Shown here: positions 47,549 to 59,667 of the stretch, piece by piece
Layout of the letters: each line of letters opens with the position of its first letter
Position numbering within the stretch: the first letter of the stretch is position 1
From: Gamsiella multidivaricata
Taxonomy: Eukaryota; Mortierellomycota; Mortierellomycetes; Mortierellales; Mortierellaceae
Direction: 5' to 3'
NCBI RefSeq assembly: GCF_025024155.1
Contig: NW_026251839.1
Span: 1 to 64,000, forward strand
DNA: 64,000 bases
Position numbers and translations under genes: made by a program
The notes under the pieces: model-generated
Databases searched by the model: none
The model's input: only the letters and a program-made list of their open reading frames with translations
Told to the model about the DNA's origin: nothing

Positions 47549-48756
47549 ATGGCTAGAGGAAAATTCAAAAAACCACAGCGTGGAGGCGGTAGGACCTTCA
47601 GTCGTCGTATCGAGGCTGTACACACCACACGACCGAATCTGGTAAGTCATTCCAAGAACCGCTCCTATGAACAACATAGCGAAGAGAGTTGCACCAGGAT
47701 CAGAACTGTGTATCTATCCAGCATACAGTCGTACAACGCATCCTTCCCCCTTCTTTCCCTTCCTTTCCGCAGAACCATGAACGTCAAGAAGCACTCATGG
47801 ATCCATCTCTCTCGCAGTCCGAATCCGAGTCCGAACATGAACCTGAACCCAGTACCCTCAACAACCACCCTGCAGATTCGAAATCTGATTCCGATTCTGA
47901 GTCCGAGTCCGAGTCCGAGTCCAAGTCCGGGTCCGCGATGGAGCGTGCACGCGGGGAAAACGGACAGAACAAAGTGGACGCTGTAAGTCATTAAGTTCTT
48001 TGAAAGTATGGGTGTGTCATAGACATGGAATGGAAGGAGTCACCTTGCATCGCGCTCCTTTTTTTTCAGAGCTTTCTGTTTACATACAACATTATTCTCA
48101 CGCACGCATATATTCCTATTCATTGTACCCAACATGTACAACAACAACAACAATAACGCGCACAGGCCAAACAATCGTCAACCCCCGTTCCTGGCATCGA
48201 GATCAATAACCCGAACCGCCTCTCGAGCAACACCCTCTTCAACGACAGGAGACAAAACCACAGGACCCTTGACATGAGCATTCCCATTGAGATGTCCCGC
48301 AAAGAAAGGTACCTCAGGACGGGACCCGACACGATATCTTGTACACAAGAGAATCGTGTGCTGTTGCTACATTTTTTTTTTTTTTTTTTTTTTTTTTCAT
48401 TTACCACACTGACAATGACTAACAGTAGTGAATGAAAAATGCAATTGCTCTAGAGAGGCCGCAGAAAGAGAGGCTGCAAAACAGAGGTACTGGAAACTAC
48501 ATCAGGAGGGCAAGACAGATCAGGCAAAGGCGGACATGGCCCGCTTGGCCATCATTCGAAAACAGCGCGAGGAGGCTGCTGCTCAACGCCTTGCAGAAGC
48601 AAAAGGTATACATTTTTATACATATTTACAAATATATATCCCCCCGAACAACACAAACACTACACTACACTGACACTGCTCCGTCTTTGTTTTTTCCTAA
48701 CCTTAGCCAAGGAAGACGCTGCAGCTGCAAGGATGAGAACCTCACTTGGACTATGA
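47549..48756 (+). CDS. PDAP1/PP28 family casein kinase substrate phosphoprotein
   Basis: Five exons: 47549-47641, 47773-47982, 48166-48308, 48454-48605 and 48707-48756 give 215 residues. The N-terminus is the family start [17 protein letters not shown]. An acidic Ser/Glu repeat ([13 protein letters not shown]) follows, full of CK2-type sites. The conserved PP28 core comes last: [14 protein letters not shown], then [20 protein letters not shown] and [14 protein letters not shown]. Family knowledge: PDAP1 is a small heat- and acid-stable phosphoprotein linked to translation control and growth factor binding in animals; the fungal role is little known. Intron 3 contains a ~31-nt T run. It converges with the NUDCD1 gene, 138 bp from stop to stop. 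Confidence 0.92.
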
Positions 48757-48894
48757 GACCAACAAAACACGTCAACGACGTACATGCGAGCATGGGTAAC
48801 GTCCGGATCATCAGTATGATGGTAACAATAAAAACTTTATTTTATTTTTTTTATTTCAAGAAGCTGTTACTACATGTCACCCCATCTCTCTCTC

Positions 48895-51074
48895 CTAGGA
48901 CTGGTTCAGCTCCAGTACCAGGGCTCCATGTCTGCCCTCCATCAAAATAACGAGCACTCCCTCTGCAATAAGCTGACATCCAATAATATCCACAACCTGG
49001 CCCTTCGATACATCCACAACCGTCTGCCGCTCCTGCTTCAGTTTCGTGTCTGCACTATGCCAGTATATGTACACGTTTCGACTCGACTCCACAATCACCG
49101 CGAACCGACCATGCGGATCATGCATCACAAACCGTCTCTCCCTCTTGGACGCCTGCACAAACGCCAGCGCATCAAACGTGCTCACATGTACAAACTTCAT
49201 GATCCCGCCCGTCTGCTGGATAGAGGACATGATCGGCATTGATCCTGGCAAATGTTGGATCGCATAGACCAGGCCATCGACATCATGTTTCAAACACACC
49301 GTCGGCATCCGGAACGGTTGCTCATCGCCCTGGTTGTATTCAAAACTCGGGAATGCCTGTCCGATCCAATCGTGTCCACTTCCAATAGTCGTTGCCCGTA
49401 CAATATCCGCTCCATCTTCTGCCTGGACCCAAGAAAACTTGATCTCCTCACCCTCCTCATCAATGTCCTCCGGTGAATCCTGACCAAGCGAGGGCTGCAC
49501 GGTCGATCCTCGTCCTGGCCCCGCATTCGCCTGGTCTGAAGTGTACTTTTCCAGCGCGCTTCTATATTCCGCAAACACAGATGGATCGAGCGTTTCTTCA
49601 ACCGGATTGGTGTCCATGCCCTCTGCAAAGACCTGAGTCCACCTCGTCCTGGCGTGCTTCTTTTCCATATTCAATGTAAGAACCCCAGTCTCGGGTTCCA
49701 ATATCCAAATACAATCCTCCGGCAGGACCTCATCGAACAAAGGCATGTTGTCGAGATTAGGCAACCTGACGGCCTGATTAGTCGGTTGCGAGAGATTGAC
49801 CTGGAGCTCAAGTCCTTGACGAGAAAACTTGCAGTGGACCGCGTGTTTGGTGGTGCCTCTAGGAAGACTAAAGCAGATAGTGACTTCGCTATCCGACTGG
49901 GTCCAGATATATGGCGGCTCTGAGCGTGGCGCTATGCCAACATCGGTACCGTCCAGCTCCATCGCTTCAGATCCGGGCTCCAGATAGTTTGTTCTCTGAG
50001 CGACCACAGGCTCCTTTGTTGGCTTATATGTTGTGTTACTGCCGATCACATATCCTTCGTTCGAGGGGTCCAATGCGCAATAGAATGGGACCTCGGTTCC
50101 TCTGATAGAATGAATAGTCCTTGAAGGCACTGACACGAACTCACCCTGATTCGCTTCCGTGGATCCCTCCGCATCTAATTCCATGTCCGTATCCACCGGA
50201 TCTGCCGATCCTGAGAATGGACGATCCCAGACGAAACTGCACAGATTGACGATAAACACTGTCTTCTGATCCGATTTATGATGCGGCGAGGGCTCTGACG
50301 AATAAAATGTGCTCTTGGTAGCATAGCATACAATGAATCGGACTTCCATTGCCTGTGCACCATCGTCCTTGGTGATCGGGAACGCTTTTGCCTCGAGTAG
50401 TCCGCATGGAGCGATCTCGTCGTCTGTTGCTGACGGTCCCTCTGGCAGAAACGTAGTGAAAGCCTCAATTTTTGCCTCGTACTCTTTGTTGGCGAATACG
50501 AATCGGACCAAATAGAGGGTCGACGCGCCATCAGAAACCAGCATGTAATCAGGCGAAATGGGTTTCACCGAAGGGAACTCGAGATAAAAATTGAGTGGTG
50601 CTGCAGGTGGAGGTATCTGGAGGAGCTTTTTGCTTCGGAGTCGATGAGCTGCCTGCGACGCATAACCGGATTCAAAAAAGACCGTTAGCACTCGCTTACT
50701 GCTATTACGCAGGGTCGATCTATAGAGAGAACGCGAGGTGTGATCATGGCCCTTACCTTGTCATACTGAAGCGCGATCAACATGAAATCCCCATCGATCG
50801 CAAAGAGGATGCCGTCGCGGATACGGTTGCTGTCACCATTGGCTGGTTTGAAGGAGTTCCATCCGGGATGAAGGTGGTTATGGCGAATCCTGGACTGGAT
50901 CTGCCGGTATGATAGTTTGGTGGAGGAGGACAGCTTAGGGACCACGACGCCTGGTCCCGGGGTGCCGACGGGGACAAAGTGCTGGCGCGATTCTTCCAGA
51001 AAGGACAGTTTGTATCCTTCGAACTTTGGGTTGAGCAGGGTCCTGTCCTGTTGAATGGGAACTCGAGTAGCCAT
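48895..51074 (-). CDS. NudC domain-containing protein 1 (NUDCD1) homologue
   Basis: Exons 51074-50757 and 50694-48895, phase 0, give 705 residues. The start MATRVPIQQDRTLLNPKFEGYKLSF corresponds to the conserved NUDCD1 N-terminus (LLDPRFEGYKLSL-like); the frame continues upstream, but that ATG at 51074 fits the family best. A beta-propeller-like N-terminal half is followed by the CS/p23-like domain from about residue 366: PPYIWTQSDSEVTICFSLP, then KFSRQGLELQV, and WILEPETGVLTLNMEK. The C-terminal part is the rest of the propeller. NudC-type CS domains are Hsp90 co-chaperones and NUDCD1 acts on WD40 clients. Confidence 0.88.
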
Positions 51075-51218
51075 GGAGACAAAATGTAATGGGTGAACAG
51101 ATGCAAGTTCAAGCAAAGCGATCGCTACAGTGCCTTCCCACAAAGTTCAGTGATGACTGCTATTGGGGACAGACAAGCACATTTGATTTTATTTTATTTT
51201 ATTGAAAGTTCCAGTAAT

Positions 51219-53390
51219 TTATGCAAGTGCCTCGCTTGGAGTTGGCATTAGGGCCCGCATAGCCAAGGAGTACACCAAGAACGTCGCCGCGTTGCAGGGA
51301 AACGCACGAATGACCGTCGCATTGACGCCTCTGAAGAATACACGGAAGCCCTCCTCTCTGTACAGATGTTTCGTGCAATCCCAGACTCCCTTGAACTGCT
51401 GTGCCTTGGGTGTAGATTCATGTTGTGCTTGCATTCTAGTCTTGATCATATCTACCACAGCCAGATATATAAAAAAAAATAGACGTGTTTTTTCAGTAAG
51501 GCGCAAATCAGCGAAAAGATTTATCGAAGTATATCAAAATGCACGCTCGTTACCTGTGGGATATGTACTAAGCCAGCCTGCAATGCCTGCGAACCCTCCT
51601 GCGACCACGAGTCTGCCACTGGATAGATCCTGGGTCCTCTGACCCTCGGGTGTGAGTGCCCTGCAAAAGATCTCGTAGCTCAAAAAGTAAGGTCCATATG
51701 AGGTCTCGCGCAGGATCGTAGCCCACAATCCACGGTAGCACGCACGGAGACCACCCTGACGAAATGTCTGTCGGAAGCAATCCATGGGTCCTTTGTAGAA
51801 AGTGCTGCTGATTTTTCCTTTTGTATTGGCTCCCTGGTCCTGGTTCTGCAAACGAATCTTAGACAACTCCATGGGGCAACTGATAAAGCTGTGGAGTATT
51901 GAAGAGATAAAGTGGTGGTGGTCATTAGTAGTGATGAAGAAAGCAGAAACAGTTCCTCAGAGGTCGCCAGAACAACTACAACAAGTGCTTACCTGTTGAC
52001 AACGCCTGATCCTGTGCCGGCGATGAAGATCTGTAATAGCGTTGGATCGTCAGCTGGATTTGCCATCTGGATATCCATAAAGAATCCATACACGCCGAAC
52101 AGCAGCGCATTCACCAATGCAACTCCGACCTAAGCAATCGTACCAAATGCAAATAAAAGGAAGTGTCAGAGCAATTGCAGTTAGGAAACCACGGTTACTA
52201 GTACCAGCACCAGCACAAGCATAAGCAAAGACTCCGCCTATTCAGCAGTCAAACATATGCAATCAAAAGCGAGCAGTCAGCTGCTCCTAACTTACCATTG
52301 GGGAAGCCTAAGAGCAGACAGCGACACGGACAAAACAGAGGGAAGTGGATCAAGGTCAGCCTGAAGTCCTTATGATGGGACGAGCACTACGAGATCAACG
52401 AACATAGGGACCTCTGTCGTTTGGCAAACCTGTAGTATGCCAAAGACTTACCATGCCCTTGTAAAGACCCTTCACCTAAGTAGCGGAAAAGATACGCAGA
52501 CATTCGGATGAATGGAATGCCCTCTTTGCTGGCACAGTCATACGACACACCGATGTGCGCGCCTTTGTACATGTATTTGCGAAAATCAGGATTGATTGCT
52601 ACCTTCTCCTGCTTCAATATCGTCGTGAAGCAGTTCCATGTCCCTGAATATCTGCTGGCCAGCTCTTTGGACTGCAGTCGAACCTTGACGGTATCTAATG
52701 AACAGCAGCAGAATCCTGTCAGCACTTTTGGACTCCCATGGTATTGAAACATGAAGAATGCGATCTCAAGGCTTACCCCATGGATGACCGACACACAATC
52801 CTGCGACGCCTGCAGATCAGTTGATGATGAGGGCAGGTATAGAGTGCAAGGGTTAGAGTTATAGGTCGCCTGCATGATCCCTCCCTGCCTTTTCTTTAGG
52901 TCGGTTTGGGCGTCGAGTAACTTTAGCGTAGTATAGAGAGTCATTGAAGATTTCTGTCCTGAACGCCTTACCTCCTATTGTCCCTGCAACAAAATTGGAT
53001 GTCCAGTCGCTTCCAGCTGCTATTAAAGAAAAGAAGAGTCGAAGAGCAAGGGGATAGAGACAGTTAGCAAAGCGAGTTCCTGTTGAATGCTTAGCAACCC
53101 TTCGTGAGGAGCATATCCAGAAGAGATGAGTCAGGTGTCCAGTCAGCAGCAACCATTCAAGGAATGTATCACATTTCCTTTGTGAGCTCTGGCTTCCCAT
53201 TGTCCAGGTCACTTTCTGTATTTTTTTCTTCCACCCAGGCACAAACTCCATGGGATACCACTCCGTCTTTGAACCAACTGAAGGAAGAGAATGCAAGGAT
53301 CAAGCAAGCGAATGGACATGAGCATGCTACTGCGTTCTTACGTTCGTCCTGTACGTGTACGAGGGCAACGCTTTCGTCGCAATCAAGCAT
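51219..53390 (-). CDS. Mitochondrial carrier, SLC25 family (SLC25A29/carnitine-basic amino acid type)
   Basis: Nine exons: 53390-53342, 53019-52972, 52809-52777, 52694-52603, 52475-52452, 52307-52296, 52129-51993, 51888-51554, 51451-51219. All phases agree; 320 residues, the normal carrier length. The three signature motifs are split between exons: HPWDTVKVRLQ, CPMELSKIRLQ and YPTDMIKTRMQ. Each third also has the matching second signature (GLYKGM, ACYRGLWATILRE, VFFRGVNATVIRAFP). The CPMEL motif and overall type point to the SLC25A29/45/47/48 or carnitine/ornithine branch in the inner membrane. The exact substrate cannot be told from sequence. The 12-nt exon (GCTTCCCCAATG) encodes ASPM. Confidence 0.88.
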
Positions 53391-54779
53391 AAGCAAAGCA
53401 GTGCGGAGTTAAAAAATGGGCTTTGGGGGTGCAATTGACTAATAGGTGTGCGGAAGAAGTAGTAGACGGGGAGGATACGAGGATCAGATGGTCTTGTGGG
53501 TAGGGCAGGGTTGAACTATAGGGAAGAGAAGGTGAAGATGGAGATGGAGAAGGGCGGGAGTGGAGAGGGAAGGGGCGCGTAGGGTAAGTAAAGAATGGGG
53601 TGTGAGAGAAGGAGAGGAAGAGAAAGAGAAAGTGGGAAGGAAAGAGATCAGTGCAAGAGGAGGAGTCAGATCTGATGAGTGCAATGAATCGACAGCGAGC
53701 AGATGAGCGAATGAGAGAGAAGAGTGGGAACAGTAACCCATAACCCCACACACACACACACGCACACGCATGCCCAGAGAGGGAGGGAGGGAAGTACATG
53801 TAACAGGAACATGTCTCGATTTGGCAGGTGGGCCATTTTCTTCCCACAGCATAAGGTTCGAAGGTACAACCTTACTCATACAAGAGAGTGCATGTCCTCA
53901 GGATATACAGGCAGGCAGAGGATGCCCTTAAAGAAATGGTTGCCACCAAAAACAGCCGCCACACACCATGCCATTGCGCCCAATTGAGTGGCCTTTTCCT
54001 TGCTGCTGCCATGACTGCATGCTGCTTCCTGTGAGAGATGTCTTTGTAAGCCAGACCGAAAGAATTGGGAAAGTGTTCAACCACGGACTGTTCTTCGCAC
54101 TCTCCTCCATCCTCGTCATTGGATGGACAGCGATGGAGGCTGTGCAACTGCCATTTCTGTATTACAATATACACCCTCTTTACCAGCCATCAATTGCAAC
54201 GGAAGCAGCTCTACGCCACCACATCCCTTTCGGCTCTCCCTCTCCTGCTCACAAAGGGATTTATTTATGCGGTTACAATACACTCGGGTCATTGGACCCG
54301 ACTGCAATGGCCATCCCTGGCTCTTTTCCCCTTCCTTTTCCTTCGTCTCCGCCTCCGTCTCCGTCCCCTTGACTGGATTAGATACGCCAAATGACAGCAG
54401 AGAGAACATGCTTGGCCCCGTTGTAAGAAGAGCGTCAGGAGCACGGACAGTAATGACACTTGGCTTTGATTGACCCTCCTCACCCACTGCGGTACACTCT
54501 CCCTTCCCTCCAAAACCGTTTCCTAACCCTGATCCTGCCCGTCGTATTCAATTGAAAACCCCCCCCCCCCCCCCATGGCCGCAACCTCTTTTCTCTCTAT
54601 TTACCGTTTTCTCATCTTGTCAGGTTTCTTTTGTAACAGTCCCTCCTCATCCTCACCCCCTTTTTTTTTTATGTATTTCGAGTGAGTTCACTTCTGCTTT
54701 TTTATTTGTATTTTTATTTTTTGGCACGTTTATTCTTCCACACATCACCACATAACAGCAACATTGACTCTATACAACC
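53391..54779. other. Intergenic region between divergent genes
   Basis: Promoter DNA of the carrier (minus) and the LRR gene (plus). It has a purine-rich stretch at 53460-53720, a short (CA)n tract near 53748-53762, and a C run of ~18 at 54557-54574. I see no convincing gene; open frames on both strands overlap and look random. Confidence 0.5.
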
Positions 54780-57562
54780 ATGGGTGCAGCAGTATCGCGC
54801 GAACATGCAAAACTACCCTTCGCTTACACCTATGCCCGCAACGAAGGTCACGCCTGTACGGCCTCAACCTCTACCCCCTCATCCTTAACCTCCAGCCAAC
54901 AGCGACTAGCCCATCGCCTCTTGCTCATCAGGAACGCCGACTCGACCTCCGTCACACCTCTGTCAACGCATCGCCCACGCTTGATGGACGAAAGGGTCAA
55001 CCCAGGATCAATACCACCGTACACAGGACTTGGAATCGCACCGTCCACAGCGGCACCCTCATTGATTTCTCACTCGAGCACGGACGATACGGATTCTAAT
55101 AATGATGAGATCCTGTCGCTGTGCTCGATCCTAAACCAGGGTCCTGAACTCAAGTTGCAATGGCATGCGGTTGGTCAGGAGGATCAGGAAGGATATTACC
55201 TCAGCAATAACTTGAATGTTCACACTACCGCATCTGGCTCAGGAACCAGAGCAGATGCCTACCAGGGCACAGACTCTGGACACGAAAGCGGTCTTTGCCA
55301 CTCTCACTCCACGACCCTGAAATCCATATCGAACCAGATCGCGAATGCGGTCCCGACTAACCTTGAAACCGTTATAGACCCCTATTCACATACAAGGGCG
55401 GGCTCGCTGGTGTCGCCCTCTGTCGCTATCGCTATAGGGATAGACCCATCCTTGGAAATACTCGATACCGCCTGTGCCGATCTCTCCATTGAATGTCCAC
55501 CATACACCACGAACACCACCATTGCTGCAACTACCGCCACTGTTGCCACCACTGCATTATCCTTATCAACTCCATTGCAACTCTCCAATCCTGAGCAAAA
55601 GGCCAGGGGTGAATCAAAAGCTTCTGAGCCGATAGAGCGTCCGGGCATTCAACCGACTCGACATCTCCAAAATTACTCTTTCAGTTCATTACAACAGGAT
55701 CTGATAGACTCGGATGAGGAAATAGACGAAGACAACCTCAAAAAAGACTACATTAACAAAAGTGACAGGAAAAAAATAAATATCATATCTGCGTTGGGCA
55801 TCATGGATCTATCAGACGACGACAAGCAAGAGGACATGTCATTCAATTTCTTCAACACAGAGCCAACATCTTACTCCTCTCCGTATCAGCACTGGCTTCA
55901 AGCAACGACGAGGCGACACACAACCGACAGAGATTCATTTCCGTACGGCAAAGGAACCGTACTGTGGCAGGGCCAGGATGATGGTTTCGAGGGAATGGTC
56001 CACATTCCGCAGGGCTTCTTTGAAGAGCACCAACGCCACTTTAGGCCGTATAAAGGAGATCCTGATGAAAGTCTTGACTATGAAGCTGATGAGGAGGGTG
56101 AGAGCGACTATGCACAAACCAGAAGGTCAGGCAGGGGCAAGGGCATCGAAACCTTTAATATCGACCACTCGACGGCAAAGCTCGGTTCAGCCAGCTGTTC
56201 TCTTTCGAATTACTCGATGCTGATGGCGACGGACGAAGATGTAGCCCATCTCAGTCCTATATCGTTCTCTGAACTGTCAAGCTTTACAAATATTGGACTT
56301 TGTTCCCATGGCATCGTCAGGCTGTCGTCCAACATTCGTCTCCTGTCCTCGACAACTTGTCTTCGAATGTAAGCTATGAAAAACCTTTGCATGCATGCCT
56401 GCATGTTGCTGGTTTTTTTTTTGCTTTTTTATTTTCTGGTGAGCAAGAGGGAGAAAACTCTACACGAGTATTTAACTCACTCAGCTTGACTTCATATACC
56501 TGCGAATCCAGTTGCTGCAATGATCTGTGTAGTATCCCCACAGAGATTGGGCGCCTATGGAACTTGACACTCCTCGACCTGTCCAAGAACAGCCTCACCT
56601 CGTTGCCGGACTCGATCCAACAGCTCACGCGACTTGTCGATCTCAAGCTGTCCTTCAACTTTCTCGAGAGCCTCCCTACAAACATTGGGAAGCTCACCAA
56701 AATGAAGTCGCTCTACCTCAACAGCAATCGTCTAAGCCGGATCCCTGCTGAAATCGGAAACATCAAGGGTCTGGTCCATTTGGATCTGAGAGATAATCCG
56801 ATCTCGGTTCTCCCCGCTGACATTAGTCAGCTCCAGTATCTGACACAACTTCGCCTAGATCGTTGTCCGCTTCTGCTTGAATTTGTGCACTCGCCTTTGC
56901 ATTCGCCGCCGACGCTGCTGGAACTGGCTGCAAGAGTGGTCGTGCGGCACAACATGGGTGTCCCTAGGGTAGTTCCCTTCCACTTACGGGCCCACCTCAG
57001 GACGGCCCAGCGCTGCAGTTTCTGTCATGGACCCTATTTTGAATCATCGTTCAAGCGTGGCAGGATGATCGAGAAGAACGACAGACTCATACCTCTCGAA
57101 TACACCCTTTGCACCCCACACTGGAATACAAACACGGAGAGGGTCAGGCTGCTGTTTGGACCACGACCGATAACCGCACCATCAGTACCGCCTGCAAAAC
57201 CAACAAGGACAACCTTGCCACCTTCATTCACGGAATCTAATAAGGGGGGCATAAGGAGATATGCCAGGTCAGAGACGACCTCCGCACAAAGATCGACCTC
57301 TTCGTCTCTATTGCCACTGTTTAATCAACTGCGCGCGTCGTCTATATCCGGGCCAGCGGTGACAGCATCCATACCCCTGCGTTCTGCAAATACCAGCATG
57401 GATTTGTCATCAGGTAGCAGTTCAGTACGTATACGAGGAATGCGGAGGAGGATAGGATCTTCGCGTCGAGGTGGATCCACTGATTCTGGGGCTGCTACGA
57501 GCGCAGATGCGAGTGCCAGGCCGTCAACAGCTCGTCCTTTGACGTCCGCACCACCATCATAA
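54780..57562 (+). CDS. Leucine-rich repeat protein with myristoylation-type N-terminus
   Basis: Exons 54780-56368 and 56512-57562, phase 2, give 879 residues. The start MGAAVSRE is an N-myristoylation-type sequence (Gly2, Ser6). About 480 low-complexity residues follow, rich in Ser/Thr, with acidic patches. The LRRs begin across the junction: the acceptor at 56511 gives LRICCNDLCSIPTEIG, a perfect LRR, then three to four more units (LDLSKNSL, LKLSFNFL, LYLNSNRL, LDLRDNPI). After the LRRs comes a conserved Cys-rich unit, CSFCHGPYFESSF ... CTPHW, seen in fungal LRR proteins. The tail is Ser/Arg-rich. Likely a membrane-attached scaffold; function unknown. Confidence 0.8.
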
Positions 57563-58815
57563 TCCGCATCCAAGGCCCGGTTTTCAATCCGACTAAAACC
57601 CAAGTCAGTTGATTATCCTTTCTCATAGCCATAGGTTCTCTAATATTTAAAAAAATAAAAAAAGATCATTAAAAATATAGATGGAGTGTATATACAATGC
57701 TGAATCGCCCATTTGTTCAGTTGAAAGAGATGCGCGAGGGTTACATCTATGCTTATTTTATATGAATTCTTTTTTTTATTCAATGTCGCATAGCACTAGA
57801 TCTCTTCACACATGAGGAATGACACTGTAGATCAGCCGTTAGGTCGGAATGTGTGCGCTTCATGTCCCATTTTGTAATTACCAGCGCTTCGATTGAAGGG
57901 GTTTTTTCTAGTTCTCTCCTACAAAAGAAAGGACTACTCTCTCCTCGCTCATTAAAGCGACATTCATATGGAGAGGCGCGTAGCTAGGTTGTGCGTGTGC
58001 TATCTGCTAGTATGAATACGAAAGGAGAGCGAAAGAGAACGAAGCAGAGCGAAAGAGAACGAAGAAGCGAGGGTAGAGAACATCTCCTCTGCCTAAGGCG
58101 CTGGCTCATACAACCCCCGGCTTCGACGGTGCAGAAAGACGACCACGCTAGTATGATCCATAAACTTACTGGGCTGCCCTTTAAGTCACTTTATACATGA
58201 CCTTCCGCAAACGCGAAAAGAAATACAGGGCATTCCTCTCAGCTTATTACATCTGCTTTATGGTCTCCATCTTTTATCGGTGAAAGAAGAAAACTATCCG
58301 CTTTTTCCATTAATATGCGGCAGTGTTCAGAGTCAAAAGATGTTAGGGACGCGTCCTCGATTGCTCTCCGCAGAGCTTAATTTCTGCAGCGCTCCAGCAC
58401 CCCCGTATACACTCACATAGACACAGCCGATCGATGTGAGCTCAGGTGTGTCAATCCGACTTTAGCGCTGTGCAGCCCCTACTTCTCTCTTCTAAGGTTT
58501 GGGTGACCACGCATAGCTGCCTCAGTCGCTAAACTAAAATACAATACACGGAACATCCGCTGCTACAGTACTTTGAGGAAAGGTTACAACATTTTCATGT
58601 TTTTGCCTTTTTGTTTAACATTCTATTATCTTACTCCTTAGCTGAATATTATAGCCGTGGCACTGTACTTCCTATCGCTGAAGGTCGCAATGCTGTTGTG
58701 ACTATTCTGGTGAAGAAAGAAATGCTTGAGTACGGCAACCTCATTGATGTAATCTCTAGAATATTCCGGGTAAGACAGGTGTCAGAATGTTTATGCCGTT
58801 GAAAGATTCCTGAAA
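57563..58815. other. Intergenic region left of the transposon island
   Basis: No gene I can support. An AATAAAA-type signal near 57652 may end the LRR gene. Short frames at 57991-58200 and 58611-58802 have no recognised features. Confidence 0.5.
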
Positions 58816-58887
58816 ACTATAAAAGTGGTGTAGCGCCCAGGCCCGAAGCGGCACATATTACCATTTCAACCACTCTGCATTCAACCC

Positions 58888-59099
58888 ATGAAAAAACGGA
58901 TTCCCAAACCCAACGCATGGTCCTATCCCTCCTCAGGGATGGCCTCTCGATCAAGAAAATCGCCAAAAATGTTCCAGTCAGCGTGGCCACTGTTTCACGT
59001 CTATGTTCGAAACATTTGCCAGGCCTAGTCCGTAATGCCCCAGGTCGCCCACCTATTCTTTCCGATCCCGACAAGCGACTAATGAGGAGACAGGTCCTT
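58888..59099 (+). pseudogene. Tc1/mariner-type transposase fragment (element 1), N-terminal HTH only
   Basis: The frame from 58866 on reads SQTQRMVLSLLRDGLSIKKIAK ... VATVSRLCSKHLPG ... GRPP ... RRQ, the first helix-turn-helix and GRPR-like linker of a Tc1-type transposase, matching the start of element 2 in register. A start ATG at 58888 is out of frame with this, so a frameshift in the A run after it is likely. The match stops at about 59093-59099, where the LTR begins. A TATAAAAG box lies at 58818. No catalytic part remains here. Confidence 0.7.
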
Positions 59100-59578
59100 T
59101 GTGGAAAGTGCAAGACAGCTGTGATGTTTTATGTATTTCAGTGTGAGTCAAGGAGACAAAAGAGCGTTGTTGTTTATTATGCTCCCGGTAGGGGTTTTTA
59201 TAGCCCCGATCTGGGGCTTGGAGTATTAGATAGCTTAATAGTCTCATGAATAAAAATGGAAGTGGCCTGAATATGAAGGTTCACTCCCAGTACAGTCCCA
59301 ATTTGGGGTCTGGACGGAACAACTTCCCCCAAGTTTTGATCCCTCAAAACTACTGTTGAGATGGGGTTAGTCATCGATGTGTGAGGAAAATGATAGTAAA
59401 AACCTCTGTGATATGAAACGTAATGGAGGAAAAGGTAAACCTCCTAGTAGTTCGTCTGAGGAAAACGAGAAAAACCTCAGTTGGATGATTTAGTTGCGAG
59501 AGAAAAAGGTAAAACTCGCTGGTGCGTCAACGTCTGTGCGTTGCAACCTTAAATAATGAATGTGGGGAAAAATGTACA
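59100..59578 (-). repeat. Probable 3' LTR of the Ty3/gypsy element
   Basis: The stretch begins TG and ends CA on the plus strand, lies directly beyond the pol 3' end, and follows a purine run (AAAAGGGG on the minus strand near 59580-59590) that could be the polypurine tract. It meets the broken transposase on its left. The second LTR is not in the window, so bounds are estimated. Confidence 0.45.
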
Positions 59579-59667
59579 AAACCCCTTTTGATCATACCCT
59601 GAATTTTCTTCTCTCTTCTGGAGAAGACTCAGAGCTTGAAAGCCCTCAGTAAGCGTTGTCATGCTCA

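Noticed and set aside
47665..47991. 108-residue minus-strand frame with [12 protein letters not shown] repeats
   Set aside because: It is the shadow of the Ser/Glu repeat of the PDAP1 gene.
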